NCBI GenBank assembly: GCA_003249255.1
Contig: QKJP01000049.1
Location: 310,001-374,000 of the forward strand
DNA length: 64,000 bases
Origin: Bacteroidales bacterium
GTDB taxonomy: Bacteria; Bacteroidota; Bacteroidia; Bacteroidales; Marinilabiliaceae
Reading direction: 5' to 3'
This document shows, one piece after another, positions 35,239 through 43,970 of the stretch. Position numbers and translations under genes: made by a program. Each line of letters starts with the position of its first letter. The first letter of the stretch is position 1. The notes beneath the pieces are model-generated. The model had not been told where the DNA came from, made no database searches, and worked only from the letters and a program-made list of their open reading frames with translations.

Positions 35239-36402
35239 TTAAACCATTGGGCGGGCATAAGCTTGAACATCTTTTTCGGTGATGGTGGCTTGCCCCAAAA
35301 TTATTAACCGTTCAATAACATTTCTGAACTCGCGAATGTTTCCGGTCCAGTTTATTTTTTGAAGTTCTGAAATTGCTTCCGGTGAAAACTCTTTTTCTGC
35401 CATTCCTAACTCTTGACTAATCATGGCTTTAAAATGTGAAGTTAATAAAGGAATATCTTCTTTACGGTCGTTTAATGCAGGAACATGAATGAGAATTACA
35501 CTTAAACGATGGTAAAGATCTTCTCTGAAATTGCCTTTTTCAATTTCTTCTTTTAAATTTTTATTGGTAGCTGCTAAAACTCTCACGTTGACTTTTATGT
35601 CTTTATCGCTACCAACGCGGCTGATAATGTTTTCTTGTAAAGCTCTTAAAACTTTAGCCTGTGCCGGTAAACTCATATCGCCTATTTCATCCAGAAATAT
35701 GGTTCCTTCATGGGCTTGTTCAAACTTTCCTTTGCGCTGTTTGATGGCCGAAGTGAACGCTCCTTTTTCATGGCCAAATAATTCACTTTCAATTAATTCA
35801 GATGGGATGGCGGCGCAGTTGACTTCAATGAAAGGCTGTTTTGCGCGATTGCTGTTTTCGTGTAAGTGACGAGCGACCAGTTCTTTACCGGTTCCATTTT
35901 CACCTGTAATCAGAACCCTTGCATCAGTGACAGCAACCTTATCAATCATTTCTTTCACTTTTTGAATTGGTTCTGACTCTCCAATCATTTCATAGCGCTG
36001 ACTTACTTTGCGCTTTAGCACCTTGGTTTCGGAGACCAAAGTACTTTTTTCCATGGCATTTTTAACCGTGATTAGAAGACGATTTAAATCCAGTGGTTTT
36101 TCAATGAAATCGTATGCTCCTTTTTTGATGGCTTCAACAGCGGTATCGATATTTCCATGACCCGAAATCATAACCACCGGAGTGTCTTTTTCTGATGCAA
36201 TGATTTTTTCCAACACTTCAATGCCATCCATGTTTGGCATTTTAATGTCGCACAATATAACATCGAAACTGTTTTCTGCATGAAAACTAAGTCCTTCTTC
36301 TCCATTTTCGGCTAAGACTACTTCATGGTTTTCATATTCAAGGATATCTTTCAGGGTATTTCTTATCCCTTTTTGATCATCAATCACTAAGATTTTTGCC
36401 AT
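35239..36402 (-). CDS. sigma-54-interacting response regulator lacking the C-terminal HTH
   Basis: NtrC-like response regulator of 387 residues: receiver domain (1-120, phosphorylated Asp52 in VILCDIK) and sigma-54 AAA+ domain (Walker A GENGTGKE 167-174, GHEKGAFTSA 210-219, Walker B TIFLDEIGDMS, arginine-finger region). The protein ends at AYARPMV directly after the AAA+ module, without the Fis-type helix-turn-helix of classical NtrC. The sigma-54 contact loop reads GAFTSA in place of GAFTGA. It may therefore act from solution or through another DNA-binding protein. Its start directly follows the ppx stop (no spacer), so the genes are co-transcribed. Confidence 0.92.
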   Translation of the reverse strand: MAKILVIDDQKGIRNTLKDILEYENHEVVLAENGEEGLSFHAENSFDVILCDIKMPNMDGIEVLEKIIASEKDTPVVMISGHGNIDTAVEAIKKGAYDFIEKPLDLNRLLITVKNAMEKSTLVSETKVLKRKVSQRYEMIGESEPIQKVKEMIDKVAVTDARVLITGENGTGKELVARHLHENSNRAKQPFIEVNCAAIPSELIESELFGHEKGAFTSAIKQRKGKFEQAHEGTIFLDEIGDMSLPAQAKVLRALQENIISRVGSDKDIKVNVRVLAATNKNLKEEIEKGNFREDLYHRLSVILIHVPALNDRKEDIPLLTSHFKAMISQELGMAEKEFSPEAISELQKINWTGNIREFRNVIERLIILGQATITEKDVQAYARPMV

Positions 36403-37335
36403 TTAAAATGTCTTATTAATTATTTGATTAATAGCACCTTCTTTTAATGCAAATGCACATTGCCATATTTCTTCTACGCCAAATTCATCTATCACAAAAT
36501 CGATAAAAATACTGGCCAGAACGATCATTTCTACACGTTGAAGATCCATTCTTTCCATTTTTTCACGTTCTGCAATTGTAGATGCAATGTATTTTTTGTG
36601 TAATTCTTTAAAATGCTGAATGGGGATCTGGTAGCTTGTAATTTTTGTCATCTCTAAATAAGGATGGTGAATGGCTGCAATCATCGCTGCGATGGTATCG
36701 AAAGAACCGGAAGAACCAATCAATATTTTAGTCGGATACTTTTTAAGTGCATCATACAACAATTGTAATTCGGGTTTTAGATAGGCAATTACAGAATCAA
36801 TCTCGTCTTGTGTAATTGGGTCTGACGGTTGAAAACGATCTAATAGCCTAGCCATTCCTAAGTTAAAGCTATGCTTCCAAATGACGCCATCTTTATTGGC
36901 AATTACAAATTCATTGGATCCGCCACCAATATCCAGAATCATAACCCTTTCATCACCAATGGGTACAACTTGTTTTACGCCATCGAAAATAAGTTGGGCT
37001 TCTTTTTGCCCATCTACAATTTGGATGTCTAAATCCAGTTCTTCCTTTACTCGCGATACAAAATCTTTTCCATTTGCTGCGCTTCTTATGGCAGCAGTTG
37101 CAATGCAGGTAATTTGCTCAACATTATAGGGCGCCATCGTGTTGAGATGTGTTTTTAGTGCTGTGATGCCTCTTTCCATGGCTTCTGGAGTAATGGTGTT
37201 ATCATTAATGCCTCCTTTACCCAATTTAGCAGGGTATTTGGTTTCCAAAAGGATGTTATAATCTGTACTTCCATTTTTTTCTACAACCATTAGGTTGAAG
37301 GTGTTGGTTCCAAGGTCTATGATTGCACTTCGCAT
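36403..37335 (-). CDS. Ppx/GppA family exopolyphosphatase/pppGpp phosphatase
   Basis: Phosphohydrolase of the actin-like ASKHA fold, 310 residues, close to the short single-module form of the family. Phosphate-binding motifs are DLGTNTFNLMVVE at the N-terminus and MILDIGGGSNEFVI in the centre; TAAIRSAANG is the third. The long C-terminal HD-like domain of E. coli Ppx is absent. It hydrolyses polyphosphate or pppGpp, which fits a stress role. It is first in an apparent operon with the sigma-54 response regulator and aspartase. Confidence 0.92.
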   Translation of the reverse strand: MRSAIIDLGTNTFNLMVVEKNGSTDYNILLETKYPAKLGKGGINDNTITPEAMERGITALKTHLNTMAPYNVEQITCIATAAIRSAANGKDFVSRVKEELDLDIQIVDGQKEAQLIFDGVKQVVPIGDERVMILDIGGGSNEFVIANKDGVIWKHSFNLGMARLLDRFQPSDPITQDEIDSVIAYLKPELQLLYDALKKYPTKILIGSSGSFDTIAAMIAAIHHPYLEMTKITSYQIPIQHFKELHKKYIASTIAEREKMERMDLQRVEMIVLASIFIDFVIDEFGVEEIWQCAFALKEGAINQIINKTF

Positions 37336-37430
37336 ATGTAAATTATTTTAGATCAAAAGTACTGATTATTGAAAGAAAGATGAAATTGTTAAGCTTTGTT
37401 CTTATTGAAGGATGATTTATAATGTATTGT

Positions 37431-37627
37431 ATTGATGTGCTGATGTGCGAATTTGAAAATTAGGTCTTTTATTATTCGAAGTTTTTCAATTGCGAAAAAC
37501 ACAATATCTGACAAGCTAATCATGCTTGCTTGAAAAAAAGTCAATAGTTCGTTTTTGCTAGATGTTGGTTTAAAATTGTGAGTATTTACATTTGCACAAT
37601 AAATCATTAGCACATCTGCGCATTAAT
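37431..37627. repeat. inverted-repeat flanked AT-rich intergenic element
   Basis: The gap between the ABC permease and ppx carries GATGTGCTGATGTGCGAATTTG (22 bases in two abutting parts, 37434-37455) near one end and, in inverted orientation, the related CATTAGCACATCTGCGCATT (37604-37623) near the other. The same GTGCTAATGTGC(A)AATTAG theme recurs at 42226-42247 and 51202-51236. A 74-codon frame on the minus strand inside is not convincing. The element is probably a dispersed non-coding repeat. Confidence 0.45.
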
Positions 37628-37655
37628 TAAAGACTTTTTTAGTGCAAGTAAATTG

Positions 37656-38975
37656 TCATTTTCCTGCATATCTAAACCATTTCCAAATTTCTTTGTAGCT
37701 AACCTTTTTGCCATACATTAAAATTCCTGTTCGATAGACTCTGCCTGCAAACCAGGTTGTCAAAATAAAACTGCAACATAAGATGAGCATGGATAGCATG
37801 ATTTCCCAGGTTGGTATTTGAAATGGAATTCTCGCCATCATCACAATTGGTGAAGTTAACGGAATCATGGAAAACCAAAAGGCAATATCTCCACCCGGAT
37901 TTCGAAACGCCGCAAAAGAAATGTAAATGGATAAGATAAGTGGCAGCATGATTGGCATCACAAACTGTTGACTGTCTGTTTCGTTATCCAATGCCGCCCC
38001 TACTGCTGCAAATAAGCTTGCGTATAATAAATATCCTCCTAAAAAGAAATAGATAAAAGCTGCCAAACTTCCCAAAAGATTGATGTTGTTTAATTGATTT
38101 GTGATTTTCTCAAAGTTGGCTTGCAATTCGCTTTGTTGTATCGTTTCTTGAGTGATATTAGTGATTTCCTGGTGTGGAGTTTCAATGTTAAAGGTGGATT
38201 GAAGAGCTGTTGTTATGACAATTGATAATAAACCCCAAATTAAAAACTGGGTAAGTGCCACCAAGGCAATACCTACTATTTTTCCCATCATCAATTGAAA
38301 AGGTTTAACCGATGAAATGATTACTTCTACTATTCGGTTTGTTTTTTCTTCAATAACCCCTTTCATCACTTGTGTGCCGTATAATAAAATTAAGAAGTAA
38401 ATGAGTGTTGCAAATACAATTGCTAAAACCATGGTAACTTCTACTGAGCTTTCATTTTCTTTTCCATCTTCACTCAGATTTATGGTTTTAACCGAAATAT
38501 GGGTGCTCTGAATGTCTCGAATAATTGTAGAGAGTTCTTCAATCTGGTATTGGTCAAGTTTCTCTTTTTGGGCAATGTTGTCTAAATGGTAGGTGATGTG
38601 GTTTTTAACGTCAATGGTTATTTGTGCTTCAGAAAAAACCTGAACTTCATTTACTGTATTCAAAAATCCATTGGGAATTACCACGAAAGCATCAAATCCA
38701 AATTGATGGTAGTCTTTGTAAATGTCTTTAAACTGAAATTTTGGCGGGTATAAAAAGTGCATGGTTCCTTTGTCCGGTATAGGCTGATGGAATCTACTTG
38801 TTTCATCAATAACGGCAATGTACCTATCTTCACTATCGTCAACGGTAGAGAGCCATGCAGGTAATACCATGGTTACAGCAAATAATACAGGACCAATCAA
38901 GCTCATGATAATAAAGCTTTTTTTACGTACCCGGGTGGAATATTCCCGTTTTATAATTAAGGATATCTTGCTCAT
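37656..38975 (-). CDS. ABC-2 type transporter permease (NatB-like)
   Basis: Membrane subunit of an exporter, 439 residues. The first membrane helix follows a basic start (KREYSTRVRKKSFIIMSLIGPVL), a large extracytoplasmic domain spans about residues 50-170, and five more hydrophobic segments follow (VLAIVFATLIYFLILLYGT and IVGIALVALTQFLIWGLLSI among them). The EEKTNRIVEVIISS motif is typical of NatB/ABC-2 permeases. The start is 2 bases from the ATPase stop, so translation is coupled. Substrate is unknown; NatAB of Bacillus exports sodium, but many relatives do other things. Confidence 0.9.
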   Translation of the reverse strand: MSKISLIIKREYSTRVRKKSFIIMSLIGPVLFAVTMVLPAWLSTVDDSEDRYIAVIDETSRFHQPIPDKGTMHFLYPPKFQFKDIYKDYHQFGFDAFVVIPNGFLNTVNEVQVFSEAQITIDVKNHITYHLDNIAQKEKLDQYQIEELSTIIRDIQSTHISVKTINLSEDGKENESSVEVTMVLAIVFATLIYFLILLYGTQVMKGVIEEKTNRIVEVIISSVKPFQLMMGKIVGIALVALTQFLIWGLLSIVITTALQSTFNIETPHQEITNITQETIQQSELQANFEKITNQLNNINLLGSLAAFIYFFLGGYLLYASLFAAVGAALDNETDSQQFVMPIMLPLILSIYISFAAFRNPGGDIAFWFSMIPLTSPIVMMARIPFQIPTWEIMLSMLILCCSFILTTWFAGRVYRTGILMYGKKVSYKEIWKWFRYAGK

Positions 38976-38977
38976 GT

Positions 38978-39916
38978 CTAATTGTTATTCGCTTTGTTAG
39001 AGTTGCTTTGCTCTACCACTTTTATAAAAATGTCATTCATGCTTGGTAGAATTTCCTTGATGCCATGAATCTCGACTTGGTTGATGACGTTTTGCAGTAA
39101 GTGATTAATGGTTTGTCCCTTGGATAATTGAATAGTGGCCACTTGATGATTGTGATGATCTGAGATCGTTTTGATGTTAAAAGAATGGTTGAGTACGTTT
39201 TTTAAAGCATCTGAAGCTCCTGCAAAGTCAAGTTGAACAAGGTTGTCTTTGTAGGTCTGCTTAACACCATTTATGGTGCCACTCAAGATTGTTTGAGAGT
39301 TATTGATAAGCGTAATGTTATCGCATATTTCTTCAACCGAACTCATGTTGTGCGTACTAAAGATAATGGTAGCTCCTTTTTTTTGAAGTTCCAGAATTTC
39401 TTGTTTTAAGAGGTTGGTATTAATAGGATCGAAACCGCTAAAGGGTTCGTCAAAGATTAACAACTCAGGGTTATGAAGAACCGTTACAATAAACTGTATT
39501 TTTTGTTGCATTCCTTTTGAAAGTTCGTCTACTTTTTTGTCCCACCATGCCTGTATTTCAAACTTTTCAAACCAATATTTTAGGCCTTTCATGGCATCAG
39601 TTTTTGACATGCCTTTTAACCGAGCAAGGTAAATGGCTTGTTCGCCCACTTTCATTTTTTTGTATAAGCCTCTTTCTTCCGGTAAATAGCCAATTCTGGC
39701 AATATCTGATGGTTTTAATGGTTTGCCATTAATTGATATTTCTCCTGAGTCTGCTCCTGTAATTTGATTGATGATACGTATTAAGGTTGTTTTGCCTGCC
39801 CCATTAGGTCCCAGGAGGCCAAAAATGCTGTTTTGCGGAACAGATATGTTGACTTTATTTAATGCCAAGTGGTTGGCATATTGCTTGACCACATCTCTAG
39901 CTTCTAAGAAAATCAT
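38978..39916 (-). CDS. ABC transporter ATP-binding protein (NatA-like)
   Basis: Cytosolic ATPase subunit of 312 residues for the permease directly downstream. Walker A GPNGAGKTT, Q-loop YLPEERGLY, signature LSKGMQQK (in place of LSGGQ), Walker B LLIFDEPFSGFD and switch His in FSTHNM are all present. A C-terminal DUF4162-like extension follows residue 220. It starts at ATG 39916 with no gene for 500 bases upstream. The pair forms a simple exporter operon. Confidence 0.94.
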   Translation of the reverse strand: MIFLEARDVVKQYANHLALNKVNISVPQNSIFGLLGPNGAGKTTLIRIINQITGADSGEISINGKPLKPSDIARIGYLPEERGLYKKMKVGEQAIYLARLKGMSKTDAMKGLKYWFEKFEIQAWWDKKVDELSKGMQQKIQFIVTVLHNPELLIFDEPFSGFDPINTNLLKQEILELQKKGATIIFSTHNMSSVEEICDNITLINNSQTILSGTINGVKQTYKDNLVQLDFAGASDALKNVLNHSFNIKTISDHHNHQVATIQLSKGQTINHLLQNVINQVEIHGIKEILPSMNDIFIKVVEQSNSNKANNN

Positions 39917-40052
39917 TCTTTTGTTTTTACACGTTGAAATATGAGCGTGAAGTTAATTATAATTAATTGAAGGATTGGTTTTAGTCGTGATAGCTTTAGG
40001 GATTCGCTTTTAGCGAACTGATTATTCCCTGACCACAAAAATCACTTTTCTC

Positions 40053-40155
40053 AACCACGAAAGTCACTAAAACCACGAAAAAATTTAAAATTAGCGAAGC
40101 TAAATTAACACCCTAATTTTCCTTTTCGTGTGTTTTTGTGTTGTTTTTCGTAGTT
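40053..40155. repeat. imperfect long inverted repeat in the 517-base gap before the ABC ATPase
   Basis: The region 39917-40433 has no convincing gene. AACCACGAAAG (40053 on) and ACCACGAAAAA on the left are answered by CTTTTCGTGTG and TTTTCGTAGTT on the right, around a centre with TTAGCGAAGCTAA. The whole folds into a long imperfect hairpin of about 100 bases. A related CCTTCGTGGT/ACACGAAGG hairpin is at 58130-58165. These look like non-autonomous or decayed palindromic elements. Confidence 0.5.
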
Positions 40156-40433
40156 AAAATAAAGTGTTTTGTTTATTAAGCCATTTCCCTGGTGATAGCT
40201 TATGGAAGAAAGGAAAGGTTATTTTTGCAAGTAACTGTAATCTATGTTTGCAGTTTGTGATGATGTGTGTTGTATGTTTACTAGCTCTTTGTAAAGATTA
40301 AATAAAGGTGATGGAAGTAATAGATGTTGTTCAATGCTGCCTGGCTGTTTTGATCGAAAAAGTATTACCCAATGCAAGACTTTTTCACATTGGGTAAATA
40401 ACTTAAGAGATAACGCAATTAACAATCTGTTCT

Positions 40434-41345
40434 TTAGGCTCCCACTTGTCTTCCGATAAGCCAGTAAGAGTTTATTCTTTTTACAAAGGCCTGAGGTTTT
40501 TCTGCAAATAGCTTACCAACTAAGGGCCATATTTCCTGATGAATCTCCTGTCGCTCATAATTGAAAGTATCTAAGAGTATTATTTTTGATTCAGGACTTA
40601 GTACATCTGAAGGTACTTCTTTGATATATTTAATGGCCTCAACCAAATTATGATCGTTGCCAAGAGCATCAGCTACTGTTTTTAAATCTGAGCTATAGGA
40701 AGCAAAGAATGATGGCCAAACTTCGCCACATAATTGCATTTGGTACAAGAGGTATTTGATTTCTTTTCGAAGTTTGTGAAGCGTTTTATCATCGAGCATT
40801 CGTTGAGATAAAGCCATGTAATTTCCGCATTTTTTATATACTTGATAGATGCCTTTACTTACCGTTTTGGGGCCAAAATCAATAGGATACAAATTGTATA
40901 TGTTATCAATTTCAGCTTTAACTTCTTGTTTAATGTAATGCAGACTATCTTTCTCCATGAGTAATTTAATTTCAGCCTCTTTTATGCTGCTTAAATGTTC
41001 AATGAAACTGATGAATTCTTCCTCGTTAATGTTGATTTCTTCTGCCTCAAAACATTCTGCTAAATAGGCTATTACAACATTAAGATCCCTTGCTTTGGCC
41101 AGTTTGATGGCAATTTCTTTGTATTTGGCATTTTGGTACAGAAAACTCGTTTCCCCAATGTCGTACCTGATGATTCGAAGCAAAGCCCTAATCCTTCGAC
41201 AGTGTTTTCTGATTTTATGGACCGTAATGTCAATTGTTTCCGGAATATCACATTGATTTGAAATGGCATTTAGTTGTTCCTCCATCACTCGAATCACCCC
41301 AGTCTGTAATTCCTCGTGCGTATCTATGGTGTATCTGATCATCAT
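40434..41345 (-). CDS. CHAD domain protein
   Basis: Helical protein of 303 residues with the conserved-histidine alpha-helical (CHAD) fold, which binds inorganic polyphosphate. Typical basic helices are visible: VHKIRKHCRRIRALLRIIR near residue 45 and LHKLRKEIKYLLYQMQL near residue 205. No CYTH/triphosphate tunnel domain is fused. Two ATG codons stand at the start (41345 and 41342). It has no operon partner; a polyphosphate link with the Ppx gene 3 kb away is only suggestive. Confidence 0.88.
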   Translation of the reverse strand: MMIRYTIDTHEELQTGVIRVMEEQLNAISNQCDIPETIDITVHKIRKHCRRIRALLRIIRYDIGETSFLYQNAKYKEIAIKLAKARDLNVVIAYLAECFEAEEININEEEFISFIEHLSSIKEAEIKLLMEKDSLHYIKQEVKAEIDNIYNLYPIDFGPKTVSKGIYQVYKKCGNYMALSQRMLDDKTLHKLRKEIKYLLYQMQLCGEVWPSFFASYSSDLKTVADALGNDHNLVEAIKYIKEVPSDVLSPESKIILLDTFNYERQEIHQEIWPLVGKLFAEKPQAFVKRINSYWLIGRQVGA

Positions 41346-41521
41346 AACTAATAGAGTTAATGGTTGATTTCAAATTAGCGCGATTGAGCCCAAAAGTCAA
41401 CACTGAATTTGTGAAGTTGACTAATCCTGAAAAATGTGTTCCAAAATAGAATTGGACATTGATTAAGAAAGAATATACATTTACTGTATAATCACTGATT
41501 AAAAACACTAAACAAGCAGTT

Positions 41522-42226
41522 ATGTATTATTTAAAAAATGGTTTTCTCATTTTTGAAATGTTAGATAAACGAAGTAACGTTTTTTTAATCGAAGGAAATC
41601 ATCAATTTGTGTTGGTTGATACCGGAAAAAGTAATGGATGGCGCAAGTTGAAAAATGGACTGCATAAGGTTGTAGAAGAAAGTAAAGACTTGTCATGGCT
41701 TGTTTTAACACATACTCATTTTGATCATTCTGCAAATGCCGCAGCCATTCAGGAAGAATATGATTTAAAAGTTGCCGTGGGAAGGGCTGAGGCTCAATGC
41801 TTACTTGATGGAGAGTCTGAACTGCCGGATGGAACCAATATGCTTACGGCTATTTTATCGACATTTGGTAAAAGCTTACCACAAAAAATATTTCGTTTTG
41901 ATCCGGTAAAACCCTCCTTATTAATTGATGATAATTATGAGTTAATGCCCGGAATACGTTTGATTTCAACCCCGGGACATTCCGAAGGATCCATTAGCTT
42001 AATCGTTGGCGATGAAATTGCGATTGTTGGTGATGTGTTGTTTGGTATGTTCGAAGGTTATATCATGCCACCTTATGCCAATGATGTATTGGCCTTGTTA
42101 GAGAGCTGGAAAAAGCTACTAGATACCAATTGTCGTTTGTTTTTACCCGGGCATGGTAAGGCTATTACCCGTGAGGCTCTTGAAGAAGCATATCTGCGCT
42201 ATCAGGAAATAGGAGCCCATGTTTAA
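41522..42226 (+). CDS. metallo-beta-lactamase-fold hydrolase
   Basis: Cytosolic zinc hydrolase of 234 residues. The metal-binding motif is THTHFDHSAN (HxHxDH); further ligands are the His in STPGHSEGS, the Asp in IVGDVLFG, and the terminal PGHGK. It is close to the glyoxalase-II-like, general MBL-fold group, in which substrates vary and cannot be assigned from sequence. It is divergent from the CHAD gene with 176 bases between them, and stands alone. Confidence 0.9.
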   Translation: MYYLKNGFLIFEMLDKRSNVFLIEGNHQFVLVDTGKSNGWRKLKNGLHKVVEESKDLSWLVLTHTHFDHSANAAAIQEEYDLKVAVGRAEAQCLLDGESELPDGTNMLTAILSTFGKSLPQKIFRFDPVKPSLLIDDNYELMPGIRLISTPGHSEGSISLIVGDEIAIVGDVLFGMFEGYIMPPYANDVLALLESWKKLLDTNCRLFLPGHGKAITREALEEAYLRYQEIGAHV

Positions 42227-42417
42227 ATGTGCTAATGTGCAAATTAGGAAATGTGAGACCGAAACTTTTTGTCCTTAACTGCTATCACTTAACTGTCTTT
42301 GGTTAATCAAAAATCCTCATTATCAGGTAAAAGTAATCTGTAGACTTTGGATAATAATATACAAAGTAATGTTAGTTATTGCCATCCTCAAGGTACTAAA
42401 CCGCATGGAATTGATGT

Positions 42418-43746
42418 TTAGTCATCAGTTATTATAAGGTGTACTGAGCCTTTGCGAGAAATTTTAGGTTCGTTATTAAAACCTTCTGCTTCGATGGCAT
42501 AAAAATAAACTCCGGCATCTGCTTTTGAACCATTGATATAGCCATCCCAACCATGGCTCGGATCAGTAGTTTCAAACACTTTACGTCCCCAGCGATTGAA
42601 AATAATCATTGAGAAGTTTTTTACCGAGCGGAAGTATACTTTAAATTCATCGTTACTATTATAGCTTGAAAAAGGGGTGAATGCATTGGGCACTCCTATT
42701 TCCATAACGTCTAGTTTGAATTCAAAATTTTCAGATTTATCGTTGCAGTATTTGTTTTCAACCAATAGTGATACTGTATAATTACCCTTCAATGCGAAAT
42801 AACTGGTAGCCGGATTGCCATATTCTTCATTAGCACCCAATCCTTCCCACGTGTATTTCGTGATGACTCCTTGCGATAAAGAGTCCGGGTCATTGTCCGG
42901 AATTGGATTGGCATAGAAGGTGATGTCCAAATCGGCAGATGATCCATCGTTTTCTTCATTGGCACTAATAAATTCCTTTAAGTGATCTTGTTTATTTGGA
43001 TAGAACTTAGCCATAACTGCTACAGCTTTATATTCCAATTGAGCTTTATGTGATTCTATGCCACTATTCTTTGTGGTGAATCTGGATGTTACTTTACAGG
43101 TGTATAACGTGTTTTTATAAGGCGCTGTGTAATCAATTTTAATAGAATCGTTTCTTTCATCGTATTCACCTTCCGGTTCACTCGACCATAAATATTCGAA
43201 ACCGTAATCGATATCGGTAGCTTCAATGTTTTCTTCTTTGTGGAAATAGACCGTTAGTGCGATTGGTGAGCTTTTGGCTTCTAAGGTTAATGTTTTACAC
43301 TGTTTAGCAGTGTCTGCTTCTACCGGAGCAATTTGGCTAGTGAAAGCAGGATAAAAGCACCACGCAAAATATTCATGATTGGTTCCATCCGTGTCACTGT
43401 ATGAAACTTTATAACAGCCTGCATTTGAAATGTTTATTGTAGATGAAGGAGTGTTTGGTTGATTGTCTATAGGGATATTAAAGCTTTGATTTGTAGAATT
43501 GTATTTTTGCCATGTGAAGTCATGGTTTTTGCCATCTTTGGGGTCTATTCTTAGTGTGCCTGTTATGCCATTTGTAAAATAAAAAATTGGATCGTTGGAC
43601 CCATTCGGGTAGTCAGTCTCTTCTGCCATGAAATGACCGGAAGCTGTGATCTGAGCCATGGTAGTAGAAGTCATGCATAACGCTGCACAAAAGCTAATAA
43701 GAGTAGGGATATGTTGCTTAGCTATGTTTTGAAGGTATCTTTTCAT
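42418..43746 (-). CDS. secreted protein with type IX (type B) C-terminal sorting domain
   Basis: Predicted surface protein of 442 residues. I place the start at 43746, where MKRYLQNIAKQHIP leads into a hydrophobic signal (TLISFCAALCMTSTTMAQ); another ATG lies five codons upstream. The middle holds two or three Ig/PKD-like units (ITKYTWEGLGANEEYGNPA). The end is a gliding-motility-associated domain: IGVPNAFTPFSSYNSNDEF, MIIFNRWGRKVFE, DAGVYFYAIEAEG. No PorP/SprF gene is adjacent, so it may use the general type IX shuttle. Function beyond surface exposure is unknown. Confidence 0.87.
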   Translation of the reverse strand: MKRYLQNIAKQHIPTLISFCAALCMTSTTMAQITASGHFMAEETDYPNGSNDPIFYFTNGITGTLRIDPKDGKNHDFTWQKYNSTNQSFNIPIDNQPNTPSSTINISNAGCYKVSYSDTDGTNHEYFAWCFYPAFTSQIAPVEADTAKQCKTLTLEAKSSPIALTVYFHKEENIEATDIDYGFEYLWSSEPEGEYDERNDSIKIDYTAPYKNTLYTCKVTSRFTTKNSGIESHKAQLEYKAVAVMAKFYPNKQDHLKEFISANEENDGSSADLDITFYANPIPDNDPDSLSQGVITKYTWEGLGANEEYGNPATSYFALKGNYTVSLLVENKYCNDKSENFEFKLDVMEIGVPNAFTPFSSYNSNDEFKVYFRSVKNFSMIIFNRWGRKVFETTDPSHGWDGYINGSKADAGVYFYAIEAEGFNNEPKISRKGSVHLIITDD

Positions 43747-43922
43747 GAAACTTATAATCATTGCGGTTTTTGTCCGATAGTATTTTTAAAGGCCAAATAT
43801 AGTAATTCTTTATAACGGCTAAAACAAGCGTTTTATTATTGTGTTTCATTAGTTTCTATTCAGAAGTGAAACTTGTTGAAAAATATTGAGTAATAAAAAA
43901 GGTGAAAAACTAAAAGAACAGT

Positions 43923-43930
43923 TAGTTTTG
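43923..43930 (+). promoter_or_regulatory. candidate -7 promoter element for the UvrD-like helicase
   Basis: TAGTTTTG matches TAnnTTTG, 40 bases before the GTG start. No convincing -33 element is seen. Confidence 0.3.
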
Positions 43931-43970
43931 TGAAACTACAACAAGTCAATTGCTATCAAATTAAAATATT

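Noticed and set aside
37389-37613. 74-codon frame between the ABC permease and ppx
   Set aside because: Lies across an inverted repeat element and has intergenic composition; no recognisable domain.
40219-40425. 68-codon frame before the CHAD gene
   Set aside because: No family, no start signal, intergenic composition; more likely chance.
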